Positions 17,097 to 25,397 of a stretch of DNA of 48,290 bases are shown here, piece by piece. This DNA comes from DAOUFU01 sp034429275 (GTDB lineage Bacteria > Chloroflexota > Anaerolineae > Aggregatilineales > Aggregatilineaceae). Every line of letters starts with the position of its first letter. The stretch's first letter is position 1. Location: assembly GCA_034429275.1 (NCBI GenBank), contig DAOUFU010000011.1, positions 1-48,290 of the forward strand. The letters run 5' to 3'. The notes under the pieces are model-generated. The model was not told the origin of the DNA, made no database searches, and saw only the letters and a program-made list of their open reading frames with translations. Made by a program: the position numbers and the translations under genes.

Positions 17097-17125
17097 TTGA
17101 CATTTTGAATTGAACGGGTTAATCT
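17097..17125 (+). promoter_or_regulatory. Putative sigma-70-type promoter of the DUF2089 cluster
   Basis: TTGACA at 17097-17102 and TAATCT at 17120-17125 are 17 bases apart, the optimal spacing. Transcription would begin about 35 bases before the start codon at 17168. Confidence 0.6.
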
Positions 17126-17167
17126 TGATTCATAATCATTTGTCAGCAACCAGACGAGGACCAACCC

Positions 17168-17554
17168 ATGTACTCTGTCTATCCTGTACTCGGTCAATGC
17201 CCGGTGTGCGGCGGCGAGCTGACCATCACCCGCCTGCACTGCCCACAGTGTGATGTGGCCATTGAAGGACGTTTTTCGTCGGGCCGGCTGGGGATGCTCT
17301 CACCGGAACAACTGGAGTTTGTCGAAGTATTCGTGCGCTGCGAAGGAAAAATCACGCGGGTGGAAAAAGAGCTGAACATTTCCTACCCCACCGTGCGCAG
17401 CCGGTTGAACGATGTGATCTTGAGCCTGGGGTACGAAGTGCCGAGTTCGGCGGATGAGGCCGCCTCAACGCCGGACCGACGCCGGGTGCTCGACGATCTC
17501 GCTGCCGGGCGCATCTCGTCCGAGCAGGCGATTGAACTGCTGCGCGGCGAGTGA
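17168..17554 (+). CDS. DUF2089 family zinc-ribbon regulator-like protein
   Basis: A 128-residue DUF2089 protein. The N-terminus has a four-cysteine zinc ribbon (Cys11, Cys14, Cys25, Cys28) followed by the family stretch IEGRFSSGRLGMLSPEQLEFV. Residues about 60-83 (from KITRVEKELNISYPTV) look like a helix-turn-helix, and the C-terminus (106-127, from RVLDDLAAGRISSEQAIELL) is a short SHOCT-like helical hairpin. A DNA-binding role is plausible from the fold but not shown. It opens a four-gene run; the next gene begins 25 bases downstream. Confidence 0.88.
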   Translation: MYSVYPVLGQCPVCGGELTITRLHCPQCDVAIEGRFSSGRLGMLSPEQLEFVEVFVRCEGKITRVEKELNISYPTVRSRLNDVILSLGYEVPSSADEAASTPDRRRVLDDLAAGRISSEQAIELLRGE

Positions 17555-17579
17555 CGCAGCGCCAGGAGGAGGAACCTAA

Positions 17580-18752
17580 ATGACCCGTATTGAGCGTGAA
17601 AATGTGACCGTTCCGGTTGTAGTGCGATCGGTGGGCGGCGACGTGCGAATCAAGGGGCGCGGCGGCACAGCGCTCATCGTGGACGGCGATGGCGTCCAGA
17701 TCGAGCAAATTGGCCCCGATCAACCCCTGGTGATCCAGAGCGCGGGCGACTGCCGGATGAGTGTCCCGGATGCCACTTCAATCAGCGTGCAGAGTGTGGG
17801 CGGAGATGCCAAGCTGACCGATCTTGCCGGGCCGGGTGTGGGCCAGTCTGTCGGCGGCGATCTGATCCTGCGCAACGTGCGCGATGCCCGCGTGGCCAAT
17901 GTGGGCGGCAACCTGCGTCTGAAATGGGCCGAAGGCAACATTTCCATCGAGAACATCGGCTCCGATGCGACTATCCGCGAGATTGAGGGATCGGTCCTGG
18001 TGGCCAATGTGGGCGCCGACCTGTATCTGCGCAATATCGCGGGCAACTGCGTGATCGAGCAGGTGGGGTCCGACCTGGTGCTCAATCTCGCCTTTGTGCC
18101 GGGGCAGGACTACCGGTTCTCGGCGGGCGGAGACATTCTGTGCCGCGTCCCGCCCAACACCAGCGCGCGCTTTGTGGTGCCTCTGCATACCGAGCTTGAG
18201 CTGGATATTGAAGCCGATGTGGTGGAGACCGATGAGGGACAGGTGATCACGGTGGGCGCGGGCGAAGCCCTGGTCAGCCTGCACACCGGCCCACACTCGA
18301 CTCTGCGCCTGGTCGGTGAAGAGGAAGATTACACCATCAACCTGGGAATGCAGATCGAAGAGGAACTGGACGCGCGGCTGTCATCTCTGGAGGAGCGCAT
18401 CAGCGCCCAACTTGAAGGGCTGGACGAGCGCATCCAATCCAACGCCGAGCAGTGGGTCCGCCAAGCCGAACGCATGGCCGAGCGCGCTCAGCGCCAGGCC
18501 GAACGCGCGGTTGAACATGTCCGCGAGCGCATCGAACGCCGGGGGCCCAAAAAGAAGCGTCACGAGTTCACCTTCGGGTGGAATCTGCCGCCGCGCCCGC
18601 AAGCGCCCGGACGCCCACCCAAACCGCCCAAACCCCCGGTGCCGGTCGAGCCGGTGACCGAACAGGAGCGGATGATGATCCTGCGCATGGTGCAAGAGGG
18701 CAAGATCACGATTGAGGAAGCCGAGCGCCTGCTGGCCGCGCTGGATTCGTGA
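17580..18752 (+). CDS. DUF4097-like beta-helix protein with coiled coil and C-terminal SHOCT-like module
   Basis: A 390-residue protein. Residues about 10-160 contain repeats of roughly 20 residues centred on VGGD or VGSD (SVGGDVRI, SVGGDAKL, SVGGDLIL, NVGGNLRL, NIGSDATI, NVGADLYL, QVGSDLVL), typical of a right-handed beta-solenoid of the DUF4097 kind. Residues about 260-320 are a highly charged amphipathic coiled coil, followed by a Pro-rich linker and the module ERMMILRMVQEGKITIEEAE near the C-terminus. There is no signal peptide, so it is probably cytoplasmic. The start follows AGGAGGAGG. Related Firmicutes proteins (YvlB/LiaX) belong to envelope-stress pathways; a similar role here is inference. 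Confidence 0.82.
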   Translation: MTRIERENVTVPVVVRSVGGDVRIKGRGGTALIVDGDGVQIEQIGPDQPLVIQSAGDCRMSVPDATSISVQSVGGDAKLTDLAGPGVGQSVGGDLILRNVRDARVANVGGNLRLKWAEGNISIENIGSDATIREIEGSVLVANVGADLYLRNIAGNCVIEQVGSDLVLNLAFVPGQDYRFSAGGDILCRVPPNTSARFVVPLHTELELDIEADVVETDEGQVITVGAGEALVSLHTGPHSTLRLVGEEEDYTINLGMQIEEELDARLSSLEERISAQLEGLDERIQSNAEQWVRQAERMAERAQRQAERAVEHVRERIERRGPKKKRHEFTFGWNLPPRPQAPGRPPKPPKPPVPVEPVTEQERMMILRMVQEGKITIEEAERLLAALDS

Positions 18753-18782
18753 GGCGGGTGCGCATTGCGCTGCCGCCCGCGC

Positions 18783-18788
18783 TACAAT
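18783..18788 (+). promoter_or_regulatory. Putative -10 element of the GNAT gene
   Basis: TACAAT preceded by GCGC, 41 bases before the start at 18824. A GC-rich hairpin (GCGGG...CCCGC, 18755-18782) lies just upstream. The -35 is not clear. Confidence 0.35.
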
Positions 18789-18823
18789 AGATTCAGCGCG
18801 GACGTATACCAGGAAGAACGCTC

Positions 18824-19846
18824 ATGACATCGGCGGCACTTTCACCGGCACACCGGCTTACATCCGGGTTGCGCCCGGTCCATTCCCGGCGCGATCTGGG
18901 CCAGATCGCGGACCTGATGGAGGTGTGTTTCGCGGGCAGTCTCGACATCAACGGGCGCGCGGCGCTGCGTGATATGCGGATAATCAGCCGGGCCGGGTCG
19001 CTGATGTGGTGGCTCGGTCGGCTGACCGGCGGCATCCCGGCGACCGATGGTTTTGTCTGGGAAGAAGCCGGTCGTATAGTTGGCAATGTGACCCTGATGC
19101 CTGCCGGTTATGGCCGGGGATGGGTGATCGCCAATGTGGCTGTGCTGCCCGATTACCGGCGGCGCGGCATCGCCCGCACGCTTATGCAGGCGGCGCTCGA
19201 TAAGGTATCGCAACGTGGGCTGTTCGCCGTGCTGCAAGTCGATTCGGATAACGACTCCGCACGCACCCTATACGAGTCGTTGGGATTCGCAGCGCAGCGG
19301 GCATTTGTACGCTGGCGGCGCTCAGCAGTGAAAGCGGCGAATAACCCCGAAGCCGGGCCGCTGCCACTCCGCGCCGCCCGCCCCGATGATCTACCCGCGG
19401 TAATGGCCCTGGCACAACAAACGCGGCCCAACGAGCGCGGCGGGCTGGGCTGGCTGCGTCCCATCCAGCCGGCGGCCCTGCGATCATCCCGGTTAGGGGA
19501 CCTGGCGCTGCTGATCGGCGGCAAAAGCAGCGAACTGTGGGTGCTGCCCAATGCTGATGGGACCCTGGCGGCGGCGCTGCGTCTCGAAAGGCGGATAGGT
19601 GGATTGACGGCGACCTTTGATCTCATCACCCTACCAGACCTGCCCGACTCGGTCGAGCTGGCCCTGGTCCATGAAGTGATCCGCCGGTTGGATGGGAATC
19701 GCCAGCCCCTGTTGACCGATCATCCTGCCGATGACGCGATGGCAGCACGAGCACTCGAACAACAGGGTTTTCGCCCGGAACGATCTTTGCTGCATATGAT
19801 CTGGCAGGTGGGGGCCGGACAGGCGCAATCACAGCGCGATCATTGA
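18824..19846 (+). CDS. GNAT family N-acetyltransferase, probably with two GNAT halves
   Basis: A 340-residue acetyltransferase. The N-terminal half carries a clear GNAT core: GNVTLMPAG (about 87-95), IANVAVLPDYRRRGIARTLM (102-121), where RRRGIA is the acetyl-CoA pyrophosphate loop, and DNDSARTLYESLGF. The second half (from about residue 180, PLRAARPDDLPAVMALA) starts like another GNAT domain but has no obvious acyl-CoA loop, so it is probably degenerate. The substrate is unknown. The ATG at 18824 is preceded by AGGAAG. It sits between two proteins that carry the SHOCT-like module. Confidence 0.87.
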   Translation: MTSAALSPAHRLTSGLRPVHSRRDLGQIADLMEVCFAGSLDINGRAALRDMRIISRAGSLMWWLGRLTGGIPATDGFVWEEAGRIVGNVTLMPAGYGRGWVIANVAVLPDYRRRGIARTLMQAALDKVSQRGLFAVLQVDSDNDSARTLYESLGFAAQRAFVRWRRSAVKAANNPEAGPLPLRAARPDDLPAVMALAQQTRPNERGGLGWLRPIQPAALRSSRLGDLALLIGGKSSELWVLPNADGTLAAALRLERRIGGLTATFDLITLPDLPDSVELALVHEVIRRLDGNRQPLLTDHPADDAMAARALEQQGFRPERSLLHMIWQVGAGQAQSQRDH

Positions 19847-19863
19847 TTTGAGGAGTACCAGTG

Positions 19864-20232
19864 ATGACAACCTCGGAAGAACGGATGCGGATTCTTCAAA
19901 TGATTCAAGATGGCACGGTAACCGCCGAGGAAGGCGCGAAGCTGCTGCAAGCCCTGAGCAGCAGCAGGCCCGGCGCGCCCCAATCCAGCCGCGACCCGCG
20001 CCTGCTGCGCGTGCGCATCACCGACCTGGATACTGGCAAAACCAAGGTGAATGTCAACATCCCGATGGGCCTGGTCAATGTAGGGATCAAGCTCGGTGCA
20101 CGCTTTGCACCTGCCAGCGCCAATGTGAATTATGACGAGATTATGGACGCGATCCGCAGCGGCGAGAGCGGCAAGCTGGTGGACCTCGAAGACCTGGAAA
20201 GCGGCGAGCACGTCGAAGTCTGGGTCGAATAA
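19864..20232 (+). CDS. Small protein with N-terminal SHOCT-like module
   Basis: A 122-residue protein. It begins with MTTSEERMRILQMIQDGTVT followed by AEEGAKLLQAL, the same helical module as at the C-terminus of the DUF4097-like protein. A compact domain follows (about 48-122: LLRVRITDLDTGKTKVNVNI, PMGLVNVGIKLGARF, DLEDLESGEHVEVWVE), resembling small beta-rich domains found with DUF2089-type modules. AGGAG at 19851-19855 serves either the GTG at 19861 or the ATG at 19864; I chose the ATG because its spacing is better. It ends the four-gene run. Confidence 0.85.
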   Translation: MTTSEERMRILQMIQDGTVTAEEGAKLLQALSSSRPGAPQSSRDPRLLRVRITDLDTGKTKVNVNIPMGLVNVGIKLGARFAPASANVNYDEIMDAIRSGESGKLVDLEDLESGEHVEVWVE

Positions 20233-20262
20233 CCAGCCGCCAGGGTACAGGTGAACTGAGCA

Positions 20263-20299
20263 CGCCGCCTGCTGTGCTGCTAACCGGCGGCAGGCGGCG
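20263..20299 (+). terminator. Possible terminator hairpin
   Basis: A perfect 10-bp GC stem (CGCCGCCTGC at 20263-20272 with GCAGGCGGCG at 20290-20299) and a 17-base loop. The nearest T-run (GGTTTTGTT) is about ten bases further on, so it may terminate poorly or simply slow the polymerase. Confidence 0.4.
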
Positions 20300-20348
20300 G
20301 CTGCAATCGGTTTTGTTGACTCGCCATCCCCGTCCGCGTTTTTGCTGG

Positions 20349-20354
20349 TACAAT
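20349..20354 (+). promoter_or_regulatory. Putative extended -10 element of the EamA transporter gene
   Basis: TGGTACAAT gives an extended -10 (TGnTACAAT), 60 bases before the GTG start at 20409. Confidence 0.4.
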
Positions 20355-20408
20355 TTCCCCGTTTGGCACCTTTTGCCTTGTGTCGCTCAACCCAGGGACA
20401 ATTTCAGC

Positions 20409-21320
20409 GTGGACGCCTACCTCGGTCAGATCGCCGGACTGCTCACTTCGGTGTGCTGGAGTTTCACTTCAATCTTTTTCACGCTGTCCGGGCGGCAGGT
20501 AGGCTCGGCCATCGTCAACCGGACGCGCCTGTTTTTCGCGCTGATCATGGTGATGGCGATGCACTGGTTCACACAAGGCGCGCTGCTGCCGATGGGAGCC
20601 GAAGGCTGGCGTTGGGGATGGTTCGCGATCTCCGGCCTGATTGGGTTTGTGATCGGCGATGCGCTGCTGTTCCAGGCGTTTGTCATGATCGGCCCGCGCC
20701 TCTCGATGCTGCTGATGGCGCTCAACCCGGTGATGGGGGCCGTGCTGGCCTGGGTGTTCCTCTCCGAACACCTCTCGTGGACGGAAATCAGCGGAATCGC
20801 GCTGACGGTGAGTGGGGTGGCGATGGTCGTCACCGACCATTCCAGCAGCAGCGCCGAACGCCCGGACCCCTCGCGGCGCTACTACCTGATCGGCGTGATC
20901 TTTGGGTTGGGTGGCGCGCTGGGCCAAGCGGTTGGGTTCATCGCCTCGAAACAAGGGCTGGTGGATGATTACCCGGCGCTGTCGGGGAACCTGATGCGGC
21001 TGGTTTTTGCCACCAGCGCGATCTGGGCCTTTACGGCGATGCGGAGGCGTGTGCCCGCGACTTTTGTCGCTCTGCGTGCCAAACCGCGCGCCCTGGGCTA
21101 CATTCTGGGAGGAGCGGTTGCCGGGCCGTTTGTCGGCGTCACACTCTCATTGATCGCCGTCCAAAATGCCCCGGTGGGCGTGGCGTCTACGCTGACCAGC
21201 CTCACGCCCATCGTGCTGCTGCCCGTTGCGCATTTCGTTTTCAAGGAGCGGGTGACTCTGCGGGCCATCGCCGGGACTGTGCTGGCGATGGTGGGCACGG
21301 CGATATTGTTCATGGCATAA
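20409..21320 (+). CDS. EamA/DMT family transporter
   Basis: A 303-residue membrane protein with about ten helices in two EamA repeats. The first half shows SGLIGFVIGDALLFQAF and LLMALNPVMGAVLAWVFLSE; the second shows ASTLTSLTPIVLLPVAHFVF with KERV in the matching position. Such proteins usually export amino acids or small metabolites; the substrate is unknown. The frame is open to 20274, but the GTG at 20409 puts the start just before the first helix, ten bases after AGGGA. Confidence 0.9.
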   Translation: MDAYLGQIAGLLTSVCWSFTSIFFTLSGRQVGSAIVNRTRLFFALIMVMAMHWFTQGALLPMGAEGWRWGWFAISGLIGFVIGDALLFQAFVMIGPRLSMLLMALNPVMGAVLAWVFLSEHLSWTEISGIALTVSGVAMVVTDHSSSSAERPDPSRRYYLIGVIFGLGGALGQAVGFIASKQGLVDDYPALSGNLMRLVFATSAIWAFTAMRRRVPATFVALRAKPRALGYILGGAVAGPFVGVTLSLIAVQNAPVGVASTLTSLTPIVLLPVAHFVFKERVTLRAIAGTVLAMVGTAILFMA

Positions 21321-21429
21321 GCGCCAGAGTGGCGATTGGCGATACGGTCATTCGCCGCCAGGAACAGGGCGCGGTAGACTTAGGCAGCACGGGATTTGCA
21401 CAGATAGAAACAGGCCAGACCGTCTCATC

Positions 21430-22599
21430 ATGGAAACTATTCACGCGGCTCACAACCTGACCATCGAACTCGGTCCAACTAGCTGGCGGCTGTTCAACGG
21501 TGTACAAGCGCCGGATCGCCCCGGTGGATTGGCGGCACTGGTCGAAGCCTCCGGCTCCGGGTTGAACTGCTCACCCGCTTTCACGCGGGCGCGGCAACTG
21601 CCCAGCCCATCGCTGGCCCCGGCAGATATCGCGCGGGTCGTGGTCGGCTGGGCACCGGAAAGTCGCAACTGGCACCTGGGCCTGCTGCTGGCCGCTCGCC
21701 CGGAAAATGATTACCGGATGCGATGGTGTGGCCTGGCAAGCTGGCCCAGCGGCCTCGCTCACGAATACAGCACGCCTGCTCGGCTGGCCGGGCAGTCCCT
21801 GGCGCGCATTCTCAACCGCCCATTCCACCTGGTCCCTGCCGCCGTCGAAACGGCCCCCATCCAGGCCGATACCCAACCCATTGAGGCCACCGCGCAGATT
21901 CAGGTTGCCGAAGTGCCTCGCGCACTGTCGGCCATCGCGCCGCGCATGGTACCATTCACTTTTGAGGACTGGACATTTGAAGCCATCCCGCGCGGTTACC
22001 TTTGGCAGCAGCGCAGCCGTACCGTGCTGCTGGCCGGGCTGCGGATCATCGTCCTGGTGCTGATCTGCGGATTGTTCATTGTGTTGGGCATCGGTGCGCA
22101 AACCAGCGGGCTGGCGGCGGTCAAGCCTGCATGGCTGCCCTGGGTCGGGCTGGCCGTGGCGGCATTGGTGGCGGCAATGGCGGCTCAGAATGCGGCAGCC
22201 TTGCTCACGCTGACCGATGTGATTGTCGATGTAAAACAATCGGAGATTCGCTGCCGTAGACGCTTGACAGGTGGGATGCGATGGCGGGTACCGTTCGACC
22301 GTGTGACGTATGTGCTGCTCTCGCAAACACCCGCCCAGGACCTGGGCCGCGCCCAGGGAATGACTCGTCGCATTGCGAGCGAATGCTGGCTGCACATCTA
22401 TGACGGTCAGCGTTTTTACGAGGTCGCCCGGCTGGGACGGGTCGAAGGTCTTTCGCACATGTGGGAGACTGTGCACCGCGCGCAGCAGCGAAAAGGCCGC
22501 CGGGCACTGGTGCTGCGCGAATATGATACCGACGCGCATCACGCGGCAGTTTTTCTGGCGCGGCTGCTCGAAGTCGATGTGTGGCTGGACATCGTCTGA
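21430..22599 (+). CDS. Membrane protein of unknown function, possible PH-like C-terminal domain
   Basis: A 389-residue protein that I do not recognise. An N-terminal soluble part of about 195 residues is followed by two close membrane helices (about 198-220 and 237-259). The segment after them (about 260-389, LTDVIVDVKQSEIRCRRRL, WRVPFDRVTYVLLS) resembles the strand-rich PH-like domains often placed after two helices in bacterial membrane proteins; this is a guess from pattern only. No clear ribosome-binding site precedes the ATG at 21430. The next gene begins 23 bases downstream. Confidence 0.7.
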   Translation: METIHAAHNLTIELGPTSWRLFNGVQAPDRPGGLAALVEASGSGLNCSPAFTRARQLPSPSLAPADIARVVVGWAPESRNWHLGLLLAARPENDYRMRWCGLASWPSGLAHEYSTPARLAGQSLARILNRPFHLVPAAVETAPIQADTQPIEATAQIQVAEVPRALSAIAPRMVPFTFEDWTFEAIPRGYLWQQRSRTVLLAGLRIIVLVLICGLFIVLGIGAQTSGLAAVKPAWLPWVGLAVAALVAAMAAQNAAALLTLTDVIVDVKQSEIRCRRRLTGGMRWRVPFDRVTYVLLSQTPAQDLGRAQGMTRRIASECWLHIYDGQRFYEVARLGRVEGLSHMWETVHRAQQRKGRRALVLREYDTDAHHAAVFLARLLEVDVWLDIV

Positions 22600-22622
22600 G
22601 CGCGGCCAGGAATGAGGTAGGG

Positions 22623-23153
22623 ATGAACGAACCATTATCCTTGTTTACGCGGCGGCGCAACACCACCCGCCTGATCTTCCTGGTGATCATCCTGGTGACG
22701 CTGCCGTGTTACTGCCTGGGCACCGTGCTGCTGGCCACCGCGCCCAAAGAGCCGCGGACGCGCAGCCAATCCGAAATGAGCGAGACTCTGGCAGCGCGCA
22801 CCTCGACTGCCCTGCCTACGGCTACGCCTACCATCACCCCCTTCCGCACCGCAACATCGAGCAGCCCGCTTGGCCCCACGCCGCCCCAGATATGGCTGCC
22901 CACCAATACGCCCTTTTTCTTCCCCACCTGGACGCCATTCGCCACGATGACCATCGCGCTGACCATGGCCCCGACTCTGACACCGGTTCCAACCATTACA
23001 CCGATCCCAACAGCGACGCTCGTGCCCACAGCGACGCTTGCACCGACTGACGTGCCTGTACCGACTACCGCGCCCGTGCCAACTGATGTGCCCGTGCCAA
23101 CCACCGGACCTGAACCGACACTGGAGCCGCCGCCCACCCAGGAAACCATGTGA
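22623..23153 (+). CDS. Membrane-anchored Pro/Thr-rich protein
   Basis: A 176-residue protein with a basic N-terminus (TRRRNTTR), one membrane helix (about 16-38) and an extended tail of P-T-x repeats (for example PVPTTAPVPTDVPVPTT) without an evident folded domain. It probably anchors in the membrane and extends outward as a spacer or glycosylation-prone stalk. The ATG at 22623 has AGGTAGGG directly upstream. Its stop overlaps an alternative GTG start of the following peptidase gene. Confidence 0.72.
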   Translation: MNEPLSLFTRRRNTTRLIFLVIILVTLPCYCLGTVLLATAPKEPRTRSQSEMSETLAARTSTALPTATPTITPFRTATSSSPLGPTPPQIWLPTNTPFFFPTWTPFATMTIALTMAPTLTPVPTITPIPTATLVPTATLAPTDVPVPTTAPVPTDVPVPTTGPEPTLEPPPTQETM

Positions 23154-23194
23154 AGCTGCCGGCACACGTCACCTATTGCCTGGAAAGTAACTTT

Positions 23195-24295
23195 ATGACC
23201 TTTGACCTGAAATCGCATGTGAAAACCTTGAGCGCCATCGCCGCACCCTCTGGCCACGAAGCCCCTGCGCGCGAGGCGATCCGCGCCGCCTGGACTCCCT
23301 ATGTCGACTCGTTCGAAGTGGATGGCCTGGGCAGCTTGATCGCGCTCAAACGCGGATCGCCCGCCGCCGGGTCGCCGCGCCGCCGCGTGATGCTGGCTGC
23401 ACACATGGACGAGATCGCCCTGATGGTGGCCGAAGTCCGCGAGGGGTTCATCCGCACCCTGCCGCTGGGCGGCATCGATTACCGCCCTTTGCTGACTCAG
23501 CCGGTGCTGGTGCACGGTCAACGCCCGCTGAAAGGCGTGTTTGCCGCAGCTTCAACTCACGTCGCACTGCCACGCGATAAATACCTGGACGCAGAGGATA
23601 TGTGGATCGATGTCGGCCTGCCTGCTGCGGAGGTTGCGACCCTGGTCCGGGTGGGCGATCTGATCACCTTCGACGTGACGCCGTTTGAACTCAAAGGCGA
23701 CCGGGTGGCGGGCAAATCGCTGGACAACCGCGCCTCAGTCGCAGCGGTAACCTTTTGTCTCGATCAGCTTGCGCGGCGAACGCATGAGTGGGACGTAGTT
23801 GCAGTAGCGACCGTGCAGGAAGAGGTCGGGCTGCATGGTGCGATGACGGCGGCGCATCACGTCGCGCCCGACCTGGCCATCGCCATCGATGCGACCTTCG
23901 GCTCGCAGCGCGGCACCGATGACGACGAGGCATTTGACCTGGGGGATGGGCCGACTATTGGAGTCGGGCCGAACTTCCACCCCAGGCTGGTTAAGGCGCT
24001 GCGCGGCGTGGCCGAAGAACTGGAGCTAGATGTCCAGATCGAAGGTCTGCACGCCGACAGCGGCACCGATGCATGGGCGATCCAGGTCAGCCGCGAAGGG
24101 GTGCCCACCGGGCTAATCAGCATCCCCATCCGCAACATGCACACCCCGCTTGAGGTGGTCGATCTGCGCGATGTGACGCTGGCCGGGCGTCTGCTGGCCG
24201 AATTCATCGCCCGGCTGGATGCCGGTTTCCTGGATAGCATCGCCTGGAGCGGATTGAACAACTCCCCCGACACAGCGAAAGGCAGCCCGGCATGA
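23195..24295 (+). CDS. M42 family metallopeptidase, first of three paralogues
   Basis: A 366-residue M42 (glutamyl aminopeptidase/deblocking peptidase-like) enzyme that removes N-terminal residues from peptides in the cytoplasm. All expected residues are present: His70 and Asp72 (AAHMDE), Asp177 (SLDNRAS), Glu209 as general base and Glu210 (VQEEVGLHG), Asp232 (AIDATFG) and His316 (NMHTPLE). The ATG at 23195 gives the usual N-terminus; a GTG at 23150 overlapping the previous stop is an alternative. The stop overlaps the start of the second paralogue (ATGA), so the two are coupled. Confidence 0.93.
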   Translation: MTFDLKSHVKTLSAIAAPSGHEAPAREAIRAAWTPYVDSFEVDGLGSLIALKRGSPAAGSPRRRVMLAAHMDEIALMVAEVREGFIRTLPLGGIDYRPLLTQPVLVHGQRPLKGVFAAASTHVALPRDKYLDAEDMWIDVGLPAAEVATLVRVGDLITFDVTPFELKGDRVAGKSLDNRASVAAVTFCLDQLARRTHEWDVVAVATVQEEVGLHGAMTAAHHVAPDLAIAIDATFGSQRGTDDDEAFDLGDGPTIGVGPNFHPRLVKALRGVAEELELDVQIEGLHADSGTDAWAIQVSREGVPTGLISIPIRNMHTPLEVVDLRDVTLAGRLLAEFIARLDAGFLDSIAWSGLNNSPDTAKGSPA

Positions 24296-25374
24296 GCGAC
24301 ACAGCATCCTACGACGATTCCCCACACTTCACCTTGCTTAAGCAGCTTTCGGAGGCATTCGGAGTCTCCGGCGACGAAGATGCCGTGCGTGCCCTGGTGC
24401 TGGACGCCATCCGCCCACACGTCACCGATCTCCACATCGACCCGATGGGCAACATCCTGGCCGTGAAGCGCGGAACCGGTGCCCAGAATCTGCGCGTGAT
24501 GGCGGCAGCCCACATGGATGAGGTCGGCATGATGGTCATGGGGGCAGACAGCGACGGCCTGATCCGCTTCACCAGCATCGGCGGCCTGGATGCGCGCATC
24601 CTGCCGGGCGCGCGCGTGCTGGTTGGGCCGGAGCGCGTACCCGGCGTAATCGGCTTCACCCCCATTCATCTCAACCGCAGCCAGACGGCGGTCGAAATCG
24701 ACAACCTGCGCATCGACATCGGCGTTTCCAGCCGCGAGGCCGCCCAGCGCGCCGCCGAGCGCGGCGACCGCATCGCCTTCGCCAGCGAGTATGTGGACCT
24801 GGGGCCGACCGTGCGCTGCAAAGCCTTTGACGATCGTGCCGGATGCGCCACGCTGATCCGGCTGGTGCAAGGCGAGCCGTTCCCCTTCGATCTTCAGGTG
24901 GCGTTCACCGTGCAGGAAGAGGTCGGGCTGCGCGGGGCTATCGTTGCGGCGCGGCATTTTATGCCGGATGCAGCTTTTGTGCTCGAAACGACGGCCTGCC
25001 ACGATCTGCCGCAAGACCCCGACGAGCCGGACCAGACGACAATTACACGCATGGGCGAAGGCCCGGCGATTTACGTGGCCGACCGCACGACCATTTACCC
25101 GCCGCGCATGGTGCAGCACCTGGGCAGCGCCGCCGAGCGCGCGGGCCTGCCGCACCAGTTCCGCTCGCCGCAGCACGCAGGCGGCACCGATGCGGGCGTC
25201 ATCCACCAGGCCGGGACCGGCGTGCTGACGGCAACCATCTCCACCCCCTGCCGCTACCTGCACGGCCCGCACACTCTGATGCACAAAGCCGACTGGCTCG
25301 CTCAACACGATCTGCTGCGCGCCGCCTGGGAGACTCTTACTCCCGGCGCGCTGGGACTTTCAACTTCTGCTTAA
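24292..25374 (+). CDS. M42 family metallopeptidase, second of three paralogues
   Basis: A 360-residue M42 peptidase beginning inside the stop of the first paralogue (ATGA overlap). Metal and catalytic residues: His74 (AAHMDEVGM), Asp180 (KAFDDRAG), Glu209-Glu210 (VQEEVGLRG), Glu232 in LETTACHD, where the first paralogue has Asp, and His327 (HGPHTLM). The active site is therefore complete, with a slightly different second metal site. Substrate preference may differ from its neighbours. GH27 follows 23 bases downstream. Confidence 0.93.
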   Translation: MSDTASYDDSPHFTLLKQLSEAFGVSGDEDAVRALVLDAIRPHVTDLHIDPMGNILAVKRGTGAQNLRVMAAAHMDEVGMMVMGADSDGLIRFTSIGGLDARILPGARVLVGPERVPGVIGFTPIHLNRSQTAVEIDNLRIDIGVSSREAAQRAAERGDRIAFASEYVDLGPTVRCKAFDDRAGCATLIRLVQGEPFPFDLQVAFTVQEEVGLRGAIVAARHFMPDAAFVLETTACHDLPQDPDEPDQTTITRMGEGPAIYVADRTTIYPPRMVQHLGSAAERAGLPHQFRSPQHAGGTDAGVIHQAGTGVLTATISTPCRYLHGPHTLMHKADWLAQHDLLRAAWETLTPGALGLSTSA

Positions 25375-25397
25375 ACTCTTTTGCGAAAGGACTACTT

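Noticed and set aside
22960..23150. Short direct repeats that could be taken for a CRISPR or tandem repeat array
   Set aside because: They are codon-level P-T-x repeats inside a gene, with no constant repeat/spacer pattern.
22709..23521. Minus-strand frame rich in Gly and Val opposite the Pro/Thr-rich protein
   Set aside because: The Gly/Val repeats are the antisense image of P-T codons, not a genuine low-complexity protein.
24843..25397. N-terminal extension of the GH27 frame
   Set aside because: It overlaps the second M42 gene in another frame; GH27 proteins start at the MGWNSWNTFG region, which follows the ATG at 25398 with its own ribosome-binding site.
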